NCBI RefSeq assembly: GCF_003991425.1
Contig: NZ_CP034346.1
Coordinates: 21,001 to 85,000, forward strand
DNA: 64,000 nucleotides
Direction of reading: 5' to 3'
Source: Paenibacillus lutimineralis
GTDB lineage: Bacteria; Bacillota; Bacilli; Paenibacillales; Paenibacillaceae
Positions 20,551-29,773 of the stretch are shown here, piece by piece; position 1 is the first letter of the stretch; each line of letters starts with the position of its first letter. Made by a program: the position numbers and the translations under genes. Under the pieces are notes generated by a model. The model searched no databases. It was not told the origin of the DNA and was given only the letters and a program-made list of their open reading frames with translations.

Positions 20551-21103
20551 AGAAAGTCCGCTGTCCCTCCGGGATACGCTAGGTAGGAGTGAGGAGCCCG
20601 CTGTCCCTTCGGGATACGCTAGGTAGGAGCGAGGAGCCCGCTGTCCCTCCGGGATACGCTAGGTAGGAGCGAGGAGCCCGCTGTCCCTCCGGGATACGCT
20701 AGGTGGAGTGAGGAGCCCGCTGTCCCTTCGGGATACGCTAGGTAGGAGCGAGGAGCCCGCTGTCCCTTCGGGATACGCTAGGTGGAGTGAGGAGCCCGCT
20801 GTCCCTTCGGGATACGCTAGGTAGGAGTGAGGAGCCCGCTGTCCCTTCGGGATACGCTAGGTGGAGTGAGGAGCCCGCTGTCCCTCCGGGATACGCTAGG
20901 TGGAGTGAGGAGCCCGCTATCCCTCTGGGATACGCTAGGTGGAGTGAGTGAAGAGCCCGCTGTCCCTTCGGGATACGCTAGGTAGGAGCGAGGAGCCCGC
21001 TGTCCCTCCGGGATACGCTAGGTGGAGTGAGAAGCCCGCTGTCCCTCCGGGATACGCTAGGTAGGGATGAGGAACCCACTGTCCCTTCGGGATGCGCTGG
21101 GTA
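20551..21103. repeat. Array of 14 tandem 39-40 bp units with UNCG hairpins
   Basis: The unit core reads CCCGCTGTCCCTTCGGGATA followed by CGCTAGGT and a variable GAG-rich spacer. Fourteen copies are counted. The step is 40 bp between copies 1-4 and 39 bp where the spacer is GGAGTG rather than AGGAGC/T. TGTCCC pairs with GGGATA around a TTCG or TCCG loop; one copy (near 20920) has ATCCCTCTGGGAT. As 39 and 40 are mixed, the array cannot be one translated repeat. It occupies the usual place of ctc/rplY. Confidence 0.9.
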
Positions 21104-21138
21104 TACCAGAGAAGAGGATAAATGGAGGATTAACGAAG

Positions 21139-21699
21139 ATGAAGTGGATTGTCGGCCTCGGGAATCCGGGGAGTCAATATGAGAAGACCCGTCATAATAT
21201 CGGGTTTATGGCGCTGGATGAGTTGGCGCGAAGGCACAATATTGAGATCAAGCAGAGCAAGTGCAAGGCTTTGGTTGGTGAAGGATTCTTGCCGGGCGGC
21301 AAGGTCGCGCTGATCAAGCCGATGACATATATGAATTTATCCGGTGAGGCGGTTCGGGCCTTTATGGATTATTATAAGGTGGCTCTGGAGGACATGATCG
21401 TTGTGTATGACGATCTGGATACGGAGCTGGGGCGTAATCGGCTGCGCTATCAAGGGAGTGCCGGAGGGCACAACGGGATTAAGTCGATTATCCAGCATAC
21501 GGGGACGCAGACGTTCAACCGGATTCGCATGGGGATTTCCCGGCCGGAGCCGGGGTATGCGGTAGTAGATTATGTCTTGTCCAAGTTTGCTAAGAAGGAT
21601 CAGCCGCTGCTTCAGCAATCGATTGATGCGGCTTGTGATGCGATGGAGTACAGTATGGATCACACTTTTGAGCAGACGATGGCCAAGTTTAATCAATAG
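21139..21699 (+). CDS. pth: Peptidyl-tRNA hydrolase
   Basis: 186 residues from ATG 21139, behind TGGAGGAT. Recycles stalled peptidyl-tRNA. Shows VGLGNPGSQYEKTRHNIGF (4-22), with the catalytic His at 19, and VVYDDLDTELGRNRLR near 90-105 with the conserved Asp. The open frame extends back into the repeat array, but this part has no family similarity. Same as spoVC of B. subtilis. Confidence 0.95.
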   Translation: MKWIVGLGNPGSQYEKTRHNIGFMALDELARRHNIEIKQSKCKALVGEGFLPGGKVALIKPMTYMNLSGEAVRAFMDYYKVALEDMIVVYDDLDTELGRNRLRYQGSAGGHNGIKSIIQHTGTQTFNRIRMGISRPEPGYAVVDYVLSKFAKKDQPLLQQSIDAACDAMEYSMDHTFEQTMAKFNQ

Positions 21700-21804
21700 T
21701 TTCAGACAGACTTCTATAGTTGGTCCAAAGAGCTAATGCATAGGGCTAAGCTACGGCGTTTCAGGGCATACTGAAGACATAATGATTCTTCAGGAGGCAT
21801 ATAG

Positions 21805-22035
21805 ATGGCAATAAACTATATATGTCGGCATTGCCGAACGTTTATTGGTAGAATAGAGGCGCCCTATATATCCGAATCGCAGCTAGGTTTCCATTCCTTG
21901 ACCCCCGATGAGCGGAGAGATATAATAGCGTATGATTCGAACGGTGATACTACGGTTCGGGTGACCTGCGATTATTGCAGGGAGGCACTGGAGAACAATC
22001 CGGAGCTGACCTTGCTCTCGAATCCGCTGCAATGA
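21805..22035 (+). CDS. fin: Anti-sigma factor Fin
   Basis: 76 residues, the length of B. subtilis Fin (YabK), which inhibits sigma-F so that sigma-G can take over in the forespore. Two CxxC pairs, CRHC near 8-11 and CDYC near 54-57, fit the zinc-ribbon fold. CAGGAGGC lies upstream. It sits between pth and mfd, as in B. subtilis. Confidence 0.92.
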   Translation: MAINYICRHCRTFIGRIEAPYISESQLGFHSLTPDERRDIIAYDSNGDTTVRVTCDYCREALENNPELTLLSNPLQ

Positions 22036-22079
22036 TCGGCAACGAGGATGAAGGATTCACTTTGAAATGACGGATATTA

Positions 22080-22111
22080 GAGCCTTGGCAAGCGTGCTGA
22101 GGCTCCTTTTT
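22080..22111 (+). terminator. Intrinsic terminator after fin
   Basis: GAGCCT (22080-22085) pairs with AGGCTC (22100-22105), with an inner GCA/TGC pair, followed by CTTTTT. Confidence 0.75.
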
Positions 22112-22227
22112 GGTTCGAATATGGACCCCGGATCGGTAGGTAGCTCTACGTTTACGAAATCGTGACTTTTCGTCATGCGATTTTTATCAAGAATAGTATC
22201 AATTAAGCAATAAGAGAGGTGCCTCAT

Positions 22228-25200
22228 TTGTTAAAAGCACTCATACAGGCTTTTTCGCAAGATTCTGACTTTGCTTCAATGGTAGCCGGGATAGAATCGG
22301 GAATGAGAGAGCAGCTTATCTCAGGCTTGTCCGGCTCGGCCAGACAGGTCATGCTGGCATCGCTGCACAAGAAGGTTAACCGTCCGATGCTAGTGGTTAC
22401 CCATAACATGTTCTCAGCCCAGAAGATATATGAAGATTTACATGAAGCGCTGTCATCCGAAGAGGTCATGCTGTACCCGGCCAATGAATTGGTAGCCGCA
22501 GAGTCGGCCATTTCCAGTCCAGAGACGCTGGCCCAGCGGATTGAGGTGCTGCTGCAATGCTCACAACAGTTTCGCGGCATTGTGGTGGTGCCTTATTCTG
22601 GCGTGCGCCGCTACATCCCTACTTCAGAGGTGATGTCCAGCGCCAGCCTATCGATTGAGGTAGGAGGAACCGTTGAACTGGATTCCTTCTTGACTCAGAT
22701 GGTTGAGCTTGGGTATGAGCGGGTCGAACGCGTTGAATCCCGTGGGGAGATGAGCGTACGGGGCGGAATCTTGGACTTTTATCCATTGACCTCGGAGCTG
22801 GCTTATCGTGTGGAATTGTTCGATGATGAAGTTGATTCGATACGTACCTTCGATCCTGCTGACCAGCGCTCTGTCGACAAGGTTAAACAGGTAACGATTA
22901 CGCCTTGCAAGGAGTTGATCGCTTCCGGCGATCGAATGACAAAGGCGGCTCAGGCAGCAACAGAGCAGCTGGAGCGCCAGCTTGAGAAGATGACTGACCG
23001 TCAGGCGAAGATCAAGCTGAAAGAAGAAGTTTCCCGGGAAATTGAAATGCTACGTGAGCACGTATATTTTCCGGAAATCTATAAATATGTCTCTTTGCTC
23101 TATCCAGAGCATCACACATTGTACAATTATTTGCCTAAGGATACGCTGCTTGTGTTGGAAGAGCCTGCACGTCTGTTAGAGACAGCCAAGCAACTGGAGC
23201 GCGATGAGGCGGAGTGGAACTTGCATCTGCTACAGAATGGGAAGAGTCTGCCTGAGCTTCCATTAGCGGTGGAGGCGGAGCATGTGCTCTATCATCGTCC
23301 GTTCCAGACGCTGCTGTTGTCGTTATTCTTAAGACAGGTTCCGCACACGCAGCCGCAGAACATTATCAATTTCGTAGCTCGCTCGATGCAGGACTTCCAC
23401 GGACAAATGAATGTGCTTAAGTCAGAGATGGAGCGTTGGAAGAAGAGCGGAGCCAACATCATGATGCTGGCTAGCAACGAAGAACGCATGGACAGAATGC
23501 GTAGGGTACTGCTTGACTATGGAATCGATGAGCCGATGCTGCTGAAGGGTAATCTGCAATCCGGCTTCGAATTCCCGTCCGTTCACCTGGTTGTGATTAC
23601 AGAAGGGGAGATGTTCTCCAAGAAACAGCGTAAAGCTCGTAAAATTGGCAAGAGTATGGATAATGCTCAACGAATCAAGAGCTACACCGAGCTGAAGGTC
23701 GGCGATTATGTCGTTCACCAGAATCATGGGATCGGGAAGTATGTAGGCATTGGTACGCTAGAGGTTGGCGGTATCCATAAGGACTACATCCATATCTTGT
23801 ATGCCGGCGGTGACAAGCTGTCCGTGCCGATCGAACAGATCGATCTGATTCAGAAATACGTCGGTTCGGAGGACAAAGAGCCGAAGATCTATAAGCTCGG
23901 GGGCAATGAATGGAACCGAGTTAAAAATAAAGTCCGCTCTTCCGTACAGGATATAGCCGATGACCTGATTAAGCTGTATGCGGAACGTCAGGCCTCGCCA
24001 GGATATGCCTTTGAGAAGGATTCACAGGAGCAGCAGGAATTTGAAGCGATGTTCCCTTACGATGAGACACCGGATCAGCTTCGTGCGATTACGGAAATTA
24101 AGAAAGACATGGAAATCTCGCGTCCGATGGACCGCTTGCTCTGCGGAGACGTTGGCTATGGAAAGACCGAGGTGGCTATTCGCGCTGCATTCAAATCAGC
24201 GATCGAGGGCAAGCAGGTCGCTATCTTGGTGCCAACGACAATCCTTGCGCAGCAGCACTATGAGACGTTCCGCGAACGATTTGCAGGTTATCCAATCAAT
24301 ATCCAGTCACTGAGCCGCTTCCGTAGTCGGAAGGAGCAGAATGAGACGATCAAGGGAGTCCGGCAAGGGACTGTCGATATCGTGATTGGTACGCACCGTT
24401 TGCTGTCCCAAGATCTGATCTTCAAGGATTTGGGCCTGCTCATCGTGGATGAGGAGCAGCGCTTTGGTGTGACTCATAAAGAGAAGCTGAAGAAGCTGAA
24501 GACCAATGTGGACGTGCTGACGCTGACAGCGACGCCAATCCCGCGCACACTGCATATGTCGATGCTAGGTGTTCGTGACTTGTCCGTCATTGAGACACCG
24601 CCAGAGAATCGGTTTCCGGTGCAGACTTATGTTGTAGAATATAGCCCTTCACTCGTACGCGAAGCGGTGGAACGGGAGATCGCACGCGGTGGACAGATTT
24701 ATTACTTGTATAACCGAGTTCAAGGGATTCAAGAGATGGCTGCGCAGATCTCCATGCTTGTTCCAGAGGCGAGAGTGGCTGTAGGCCATGGGCAAATGTC
24801 CGAGCAGGAGCTGGAGAAGACGATCCTCGACTTCCTGGACGGGGAATTTGATGTGTTGGTGAGCACGAGCATTATTGAGACCGGGGTCGATATTCCGAAC
24901 GTGAATACGCTGATTGTACATGACGCTGATAAGATGGGCCTGTCCCAGTTATATCAGCTGCGGGGTCGAGTTGGACGTTCCAACCGGATTGCCTACGCTT
25001 ATTTCACATATCAGCGGGACAAATCCTTAACGGAGGTTGCGGAGAAACGTCTGCAATCCATTAAGGAGTTTACTGAACTCGGTTCAGGGTTTAAAATTGC
25101 TATGCGGGACTTAGCGATCCGTGGCGCAGGCAACCTGCTCGGGGCGGAGCAGCACGGCTTCATCGCTTCGGTTGGATTTGACCTGTATTCGCAAATGTTG

Positions 25201-25753
25201 GCGGAGGAAATCCAGAAACGGAAGGTGTCCATGCTTGGCGAGCCTGATCCGATGGAATCATCCTGGAGTACGACGATCGATCTTGGCATCGACGCCTATT
25301 TACCGCCGGATTACATTTATGATAGTATGCAGAAGATCGAGATTTACAAAAAAAACCGCATCCGCGGCTTCATTCGAAGATGTCGCCGATTTAGAGGACG
25401 AGCTGCTTGATCGCTTCGGCGACTTGCCAGAGGCAGTTACGAATCTGTTGTCCGTTGCCAGGGTTAAGCTATATGGCAAGAAGTATGGCATTGAGACGAT
25501 CGCACTTCGCGGTGACGAGGTGACTATGAAGTTCTATGCAGGCAGAGAGAAGGATCTGATTCCGGCGAAACTCGCGGAGGTTGGAAATCTGTTCGGAAGA
25601 CGTGTACAATTTAATCAAGGGTCTGGTATGGTAATCTGGATCAAAACCAAAGGAATGGACGACCAAGAATTGATGGGCCTATTGGAGCAATTCCTGGGAG
25701 CCCTGAAGGACTCGTTCAAGACGAAAGGGGAACTACAAGATGTTTCGAAGTAA
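22228..25753 (+). pseudogene. mfd: Transcription-repair coupling factor Mfd, split by a one-base frameshift
   Basis: Mfd removes RNA polymerase stalled at DNA lesions and recruits UvrA. The N-terminal frame covers about 1060 residues: UvrB-like N-terminus, RNA polymerase-interacting domain near 495-560, helicase motif I GDVGYGKTEVA and DEEQRFG, and the RGRVGRS motif VI. It ends at a stop at 25410. The missing C-terminus (SFEDVADLEDELLDRFGDLP onward) continues in the next frame up to 25753. The break is at an A8 run ending at 25355; with seven A the frame is restored as IYKKTASAAS, and the total of about 1174 residues equals the normal length. TTG 22228 is preferred to GTG 22219, which overlaps the ribosome site. 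Either a sequencing error, a true mutation or slippage. Confidence 0.9.
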
Positions 25754-26858
25754 AGGGCGTTCTTGGAAGACGCTGCTGACTGCCCTCGTGGTCGTGCTGG
25801 CTGTATCCGTTATGGCTGGATGCGGTAAAAAAACGGATAACAATGTCGTAGCTACGTACGACGGCGGAGAGATTACACAAAAGGAATTCGATCTTGAACA
25901 GCGCATGGTTCTTGCCTTGCAGCCGCAAATGGCACAGTTTACGGAAATGGATGACTTCCGGGAATACTTGGTCAAACAGGCGATTGCCTATAAATATTGG
26001 GAGAGCAAAGCCGACGACAAGATGAAGGAAGAAGGCAAGAAGAAGGCTGAGACTCAATACAAGGCAATGAAGGACGCTAATGGCGCTGATAATGTTAAGC
26101 AAATGCTGGACGCACAGAAGATTACAGAAAAAGAATTCCAGAACTACATGACCCGTATTTATACGGTGATGGAGACACAGTTAACAGGAATTACCGAAGA
26201 TGATATGAAGAAGGAATTTGAAGCGACTAAGGAAGATTATATTACCGCTTCCGTACGTCACATTCTGATTGGATTCCAGGATTCGGAAGGTAAGGAACGC
26301 AGCAAGGATGATGCTCTGAAATTAGCTAAAGAGGTTAAGGCTAAGTTGGACAAGGGTGAAGATTTTGCTACGTTAGTCAAGCAATATTCGAATGATGGAC
26401 AGCAGAACATTGATAATGGCGGTCTGTATGCAGACGCAGCTGTGAATCAATGGGTACCCGAGTTTAAAGAGGCGGCAATGACACTTCCACTGAATAAAAT
26501 CAGCGATCCAGTGGAGACCGATTACGGATACCATATTATTCGTGTAGAGGCCAGAACTGAGAAGACATTCGCAGATTTGACGGATGCTGAGAAGGATACG
26601 CTGAAGATGTCCATTGGATCCCAAAAGTTGGACGAGTTCATGTCTGGCGATCTGGAGAAGAAGATTATCAAGAAAATTACTTTACCTAAGGTAGAGAAGA
26701 AGGCAGAGAACACAGATAAAGGTGCTAATTCGGGCTCAGGCAATACTGGGACGAACGGGAATGCCGATAAATCTGGTAACTCTGGTAATTCCAGTAATTC
26801 AGATCAATCGGATGATAGCAATACCTCCGGTGCTGATAACGGGAATAGCAGCAAATAA
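25740..26858 (+). CDS. PrsA-like peptidyl-prolyl isomerase lipoprotein
   Basis: 372 residues. A signal peptide (about 1-27) ends in the lipobox VMAGC, so Cys28 should be lipidated and the protein held outside the membrane. A SurA-N-like helical part (about 40-160) is followed by a parvulin/PpiC domain (about 168-270; SVRHILIGF and YGYHIIRV are visible). The C-terminal 60 residues are Asn/Ser/Gly-rich. It likely folds secreted proteins. The start overlaps the end of mfd by 14 bases. This gene is not present between mfd and spoVT in B. subtilis. Confidence 0.87.
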   Translation: MFRSKGRSWKTLLTALVVVLAVSVMAGCGKKTDNNVVATYDGGEITQKEFDLEQRMVLALQPQMAQFTEMDDFREYLVKQAIAYKYWESKADDKMKEEGKKKAETQYKAMKDANGADNVKQMLDAQKITEKEFQNYMTRIYTVMETQLTGITEDDMKKEFEATKEDYITASVRHILIGFQDSEGKERSKDDALKLAKEVKAKLDKGEDFATLVKQYSNDGQQNIDNGGLYADAAVNQWVPEFKEAAMTLPLNKISDPVETDYGYHIIRVEARTEKTFADLTDAEKDTLKMSIGSQKLDEFMSGDLEKKIIKKITLPKVEKKAENTDKGANSGSGNTGTNGNADKSGNSGNSSNSDQSDDSNTSGADNGNSSK

Positions 26859-26911
26859 TCGTGATCCATCCTGGATGAGGAACGATTTGTTACTTTAGGG
26901 AGACTTTACGT

Positions 26912-26950
26912 AGCGGCGTGAATTTATTTTACGCTGCTTTCTTGTCTCTT
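26912..26950 (+). terminator. Probable terminator after the PrsA-like gene
   Basis: AGCGGCGTGA (26912-26921) pairs with TTACGCTGCT (26929-26938), with two G-U pairs, and a T-rich but interrupted tail follows. Confidence 0.6.
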
Positions 26951-26991
26951 GTTACGGTTAGCAAGTACTTGCGGATAAGGTAAAATACGAT

Positions 26992-27021
26992 GCATAAGGA
27001 TTTGGGAAGGGATGAATACTA
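26992..27021 (+). promoter_or_regulatory. spoVT: Sigma-G-type promoter for spoVT
   Basis: GCATA at 26992-26996, 18 bases, then AATACTA at 27015-27021, one base from CATACTA. spoVT is a sigma-G target in B. subtilis. The site is 120 bases before the start codon. Confidence 0.55.
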
Positions 27022-27140
27022 TGGTCAGAATCACAAGGAGCCGACAATCCTTCTAATCCCGTACAAATACATCCGAAGATTAACAGATATCCAGACAGTA
27101 GTAGTTCAAAACTTCTTAAGAAAGCGGGGCAACATGTGAT

Positions 27141-27683
27141 ATGAAAGCTACTGGAATTGTACGTCGCATTGATGATTTAGGACGGGTGGTTATCCCTAAG
27201 GAGATCCGCCGCACTTTACGGATTCGCGAAGGGGATCCACTTGAAATTTTTGTAGACCGCGATGGTGAAGTGATCTTGAAGAAATACTCGCCAATCGGAG
27301 AATTAGGGGATTTTGCCAAGGAGTATGCGGAGTCGCTCTATGAGAGTACTGGACATATTACGCTTATCTCGGATCGGGATACGGTGATTGCTGTAGCAGG
27401 GGCTTCCAAGAAGGAATACTTGGACAAACAGATCAGTTCCTTGCTGGAGAGCAGCATGGAAGGCCGCAAGACGATTCTTGAGACGACGACAGGAACTTAT
27501 GAGATCAATAAGGATCATCCCGAGTCGATTTCTTCCTACGTGATTGCGCCAATTATCTCGAGCGGCGATCCCATCGGTACTGTGATTTTGATGAACAAGG
27601 ACGAATCGGTGAACATGTCCGAATTAGAGACGAAAATGGCAGAGACTGCTGCTGGATTCCTCGGCAAACAGATGGAACAATAA
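27141..27683 (+). CDS. spoVT: Stage V sporulation protein T
   Basis: 180 residues. The N-terminal AbrB-type DNA-binding domain (MKATGIVRRIDDLGRVVIP) and a C-terminal GAF-like domain are present, as in SpoVT, which tunes sigma-G-dependent genes in the forespore. The protein is very close to B. subtilis SpoVT over its first 60 residues. A terminator follows. Confidence 0.95.
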   Translation: MKATGIVRRIDDLGRVVIPKEIRRTLRIREGDPLEIFVDRDGEVILKKYSPIGELGDFAKEYAESLYESTGHITLISDRDTVIAVAGASKKEYLDKQISSLLESSMEGRKTILETTTGTYEINKDHPESISSYVIAPIISSGDPIGTVILMNKDESVNMSELETKMAETAAGFLGKQMEQ

Positions 27684-27704
27684 AGCATATTTAAGTAATA
27701 CACG

Positions 27705-27759
27705 TACACTCCATTGCATAAGACGGTTTGCAGCCGCCATATCTCGGAGTGTATTTTTT
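27705..27759 (+). terminator. Intrinsic terminator after spoVT
   Basis: TACACTCC (27705-27712) pairs with GGAGTGTA (27746-27753), followed by TTTTTTT; the loop is long and may fold itself. Confidence 0.8.
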
Positions 27760-27903
27760 ATGTCTTAGAGGTTGTTATTGAACACGCATTATTAGTACCC
27801 CTAGGGGCTGGAATAGCAAAAGTGGTCGCGGTGGTCAGTTTCGTTTTATAATGGACATATTCTTGAAGCGAAAGTTCATTATTTTACGTAAAGTAGGTTC
27901 ATT

Positions 27904-29592
27904 ATGAAATCAGGGAATAATAACGTATCGTCGCAACTGTTAAAAGGAGCAGCGGTACTTAGTCTGGCAGCGATTATTACGAAGCTGCTGGGGACACTGC
28001 AGAAAATTCCACTGCAAAATATCGGAGGAGACGGGGTATTCGGCATTTATAATACCGTCTATCCGTTTTATACGATTCTGTTAACGCTGGCGACAGCTGG
28101 ATTTCCGACGGCGGTATCGAAATTCGTGGCTGAGCGCCATGCAGAAGGAGATGAGCGAGGCAAACAGGCGGTGCTACGGCTCGCTACCATCATGATGATC
28201 GTCCTGGGATTGGCCGGCAGTGCGTTGATGTACTTTGGCGCCCCGCTCTTGGCACTCCTAATTGGCAGCAGCCAGTTGGTCCCGGCTCTGCGCAGCGCTG
28301 CTCCGGCGTTGCTCTTCATACCACTGAGCGCCTCACTTCGTGGTTATTTCCAAGGCTTGCAGAATATGATTCCGACCGCGGTATCACAAGTCACGGAACA
28401 AGCTGTGAGAGTCGTGGCTATGATTGTATTTCTGCTGTATTTAAGCAGTGTTGGAGCGGTAGAGTCGGTTATTGCTGGGGGAGCGCTGTCCGGCTCGGCA
28501 TTTGGAGGCGCGGCTGGCCTGTTAGTTATGCTGATGTATTGGGTTAGCTACCGTAGAAAGCTTGGGACAGAATTCGTGCAGGATGGCGGGGCCAGAGCAG
28601 GAGCTAATCGTATCAAGGGGGATGCTGGCAAGGGAATTGCACTGGTTGTCCCAGGGGATCCAGGGGAACGGGGCAGAGCCTTGCTCTCGTCTTTGCTCCG
28701 CTATGCGATTCCAATCTGTCTTGCATCCCTGGCCGTTCCATTGATCAGTTTGGTGGACACCTTCACATTGCCGCGGCTGCTGTCCGCTCATGGAGATGAG
28801 CTAGCCATTATGTCGGCCGTCGGTGTATACAATCGCGGGATTCCCCTTGTACAATTGGTGACTATGCTGGCTTCTTCATTATCGGTGTTATTCATCCCTG
28901 TATTGGCGGAGATGAATGTTCGGGGGGATTCTGCGGGCATTAGGCGGCAGCTGACACTGGCGCTACGCTGGTTCTGGCTGATCGGGCTCGCTTCCTCGGC
29001 AGGACTTGCTCTTCTGGCCGAGCCGATCAATGTGATGCTGTATCAAGATGGGACAGGCAGTGGCACAATGGCCTGGATCGCTTGGACGGCAGCGCCGGGC
29101 GCGCTCGTTACGGTGACAGCAGCATTGCTGCAGGGGCTCGGTTTCGTCCGTGCGCCGGCGCTTCATCTGCTGTTGGCCGCAGCGCTCAAGATAGCGCTGA
29201 ACGCGGCCCTGGTGCCGCAGCTGGGCATTACCGGCGCTGCCATCGCCGGTATCGTCGCCTACGCTGTCGCTGCGGCGCTCAACCTCGCGCTGCTGCTCCG
29301 GCGCACGGGGCTGCGCCCCCATGCACATGCAGCGCTGCTGCGGCCGGCCGGCGCCGTCCTGGCGCTGGCTGCGGTCGTGCTTTTGCTGCGCCTTGCTGCC
29401 GCCCCGCTACCGCAGAGCCGCCTGATCGCGGCTCTGGTCAGCCTGCTGGGCGTGCTGCTCGGTGCAGCTGTGTTCGCCGTCGCGGTCCTGCGAACACGCC
29501 TCTTGACCGCGGCGGAGGTAGCCGCCCTGCCGCGGATCGGTCCGAAGCTGCTGAGGCTGTTCGTCCGATTGCGGCTGATACGCCCAGAGTAA
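27904..29592 (+). CDS. MOP-superfamily polysaccharide flippase, YabM/SpoVB-like
   Basis: 562 residues with about 14 hydrophobic segments. LLKGAAVLSLAAIITKLLG at the N-terminus and VYPFYTILLTLATAGFPTAVSK near 57-78 are typical of the SpoVB/MurJ flippases that move lipid-linked sugars across the membrane. Position before yabN matches B. subtilis yabM. The last 160 codons (about 29090-29580) are clearly richer in GC (Ala, Leu and Arg-rich) than the rest. Exact substrate is unknown; the start ATG 27904 has a weak ribosome site. Confidence 0.83.
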   Translation: MKSGNNNVSSQLLKGAAVLSLAAIITKLLGTLQKIPLQNIGGDGVFGIYNTVYPFYTILLTLATAGFPTAVSKFVAERHAEGDERGKQAVLRLATIMMIVLGLAGSALMYFGAPLLALLIGSSQLVPALRSAAPALLFIPLSASLRGYFQGLQNMIPTAVSQVTEQAVRVVAMIVFLLYLSSVGAVESVIAGGALSGSAFGGAAGLLVMLMYWVSYRRKLGTEFVQDGGARAGANRIKGDAGKGIALVVPGDPGERGRALLSSLLRYAIPICLASLAVPLISLVDTFTLPRLLSAHGDELAIMSAVGVYNRGIPLVQLVTMLASSLSVLFIPVLAEMNVRGDSAGIRRQLTLALRWFWLIGLASSAGLALLAEPINVMLYQDGTGSGTMAWIAWTAAPGALVTVTAALLQGLGFVRAPALHLLLAAALKIALNAALVPQLGITGAAIAGIVAYAVAAALNLALLLRRTGLRPHAHAALLRPAGAVLALAAVVLLLRLAAAPLPQSRLIAALVSLLGVLLGAAVFAVAVLRTRLLTAAEVAALPRIGPKLLRLFVRLRLIRPE

Positions 29593-29773
29593 CGGCAGAC
29601 ATCACCCGTCCATTATATCTGCGGTGTTTGCAATTTCGTAATTGGACAGAACTAGTGGTATAGTATTATCATGCCATTTGGGCATATTCTATGGACAGCA
29701 TTGCAGGATACAGGCTGAAGTCGTCTGCCGGCAAGCCGTCCTAACACGATTGGAACAGGAGTGTGACTCATAC

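Noticed and set aside
21067..21138. Extension of pth into the repeat array
   Set aside because: The residues come from the repeat, and ATG 21139 has the right ribosome site and family start.
29082..29663. 193-codon frame overlapping the flippase
   Set aside because: Shadow frame caused by high GC; Arg/Ala/Gly-rich without domains.
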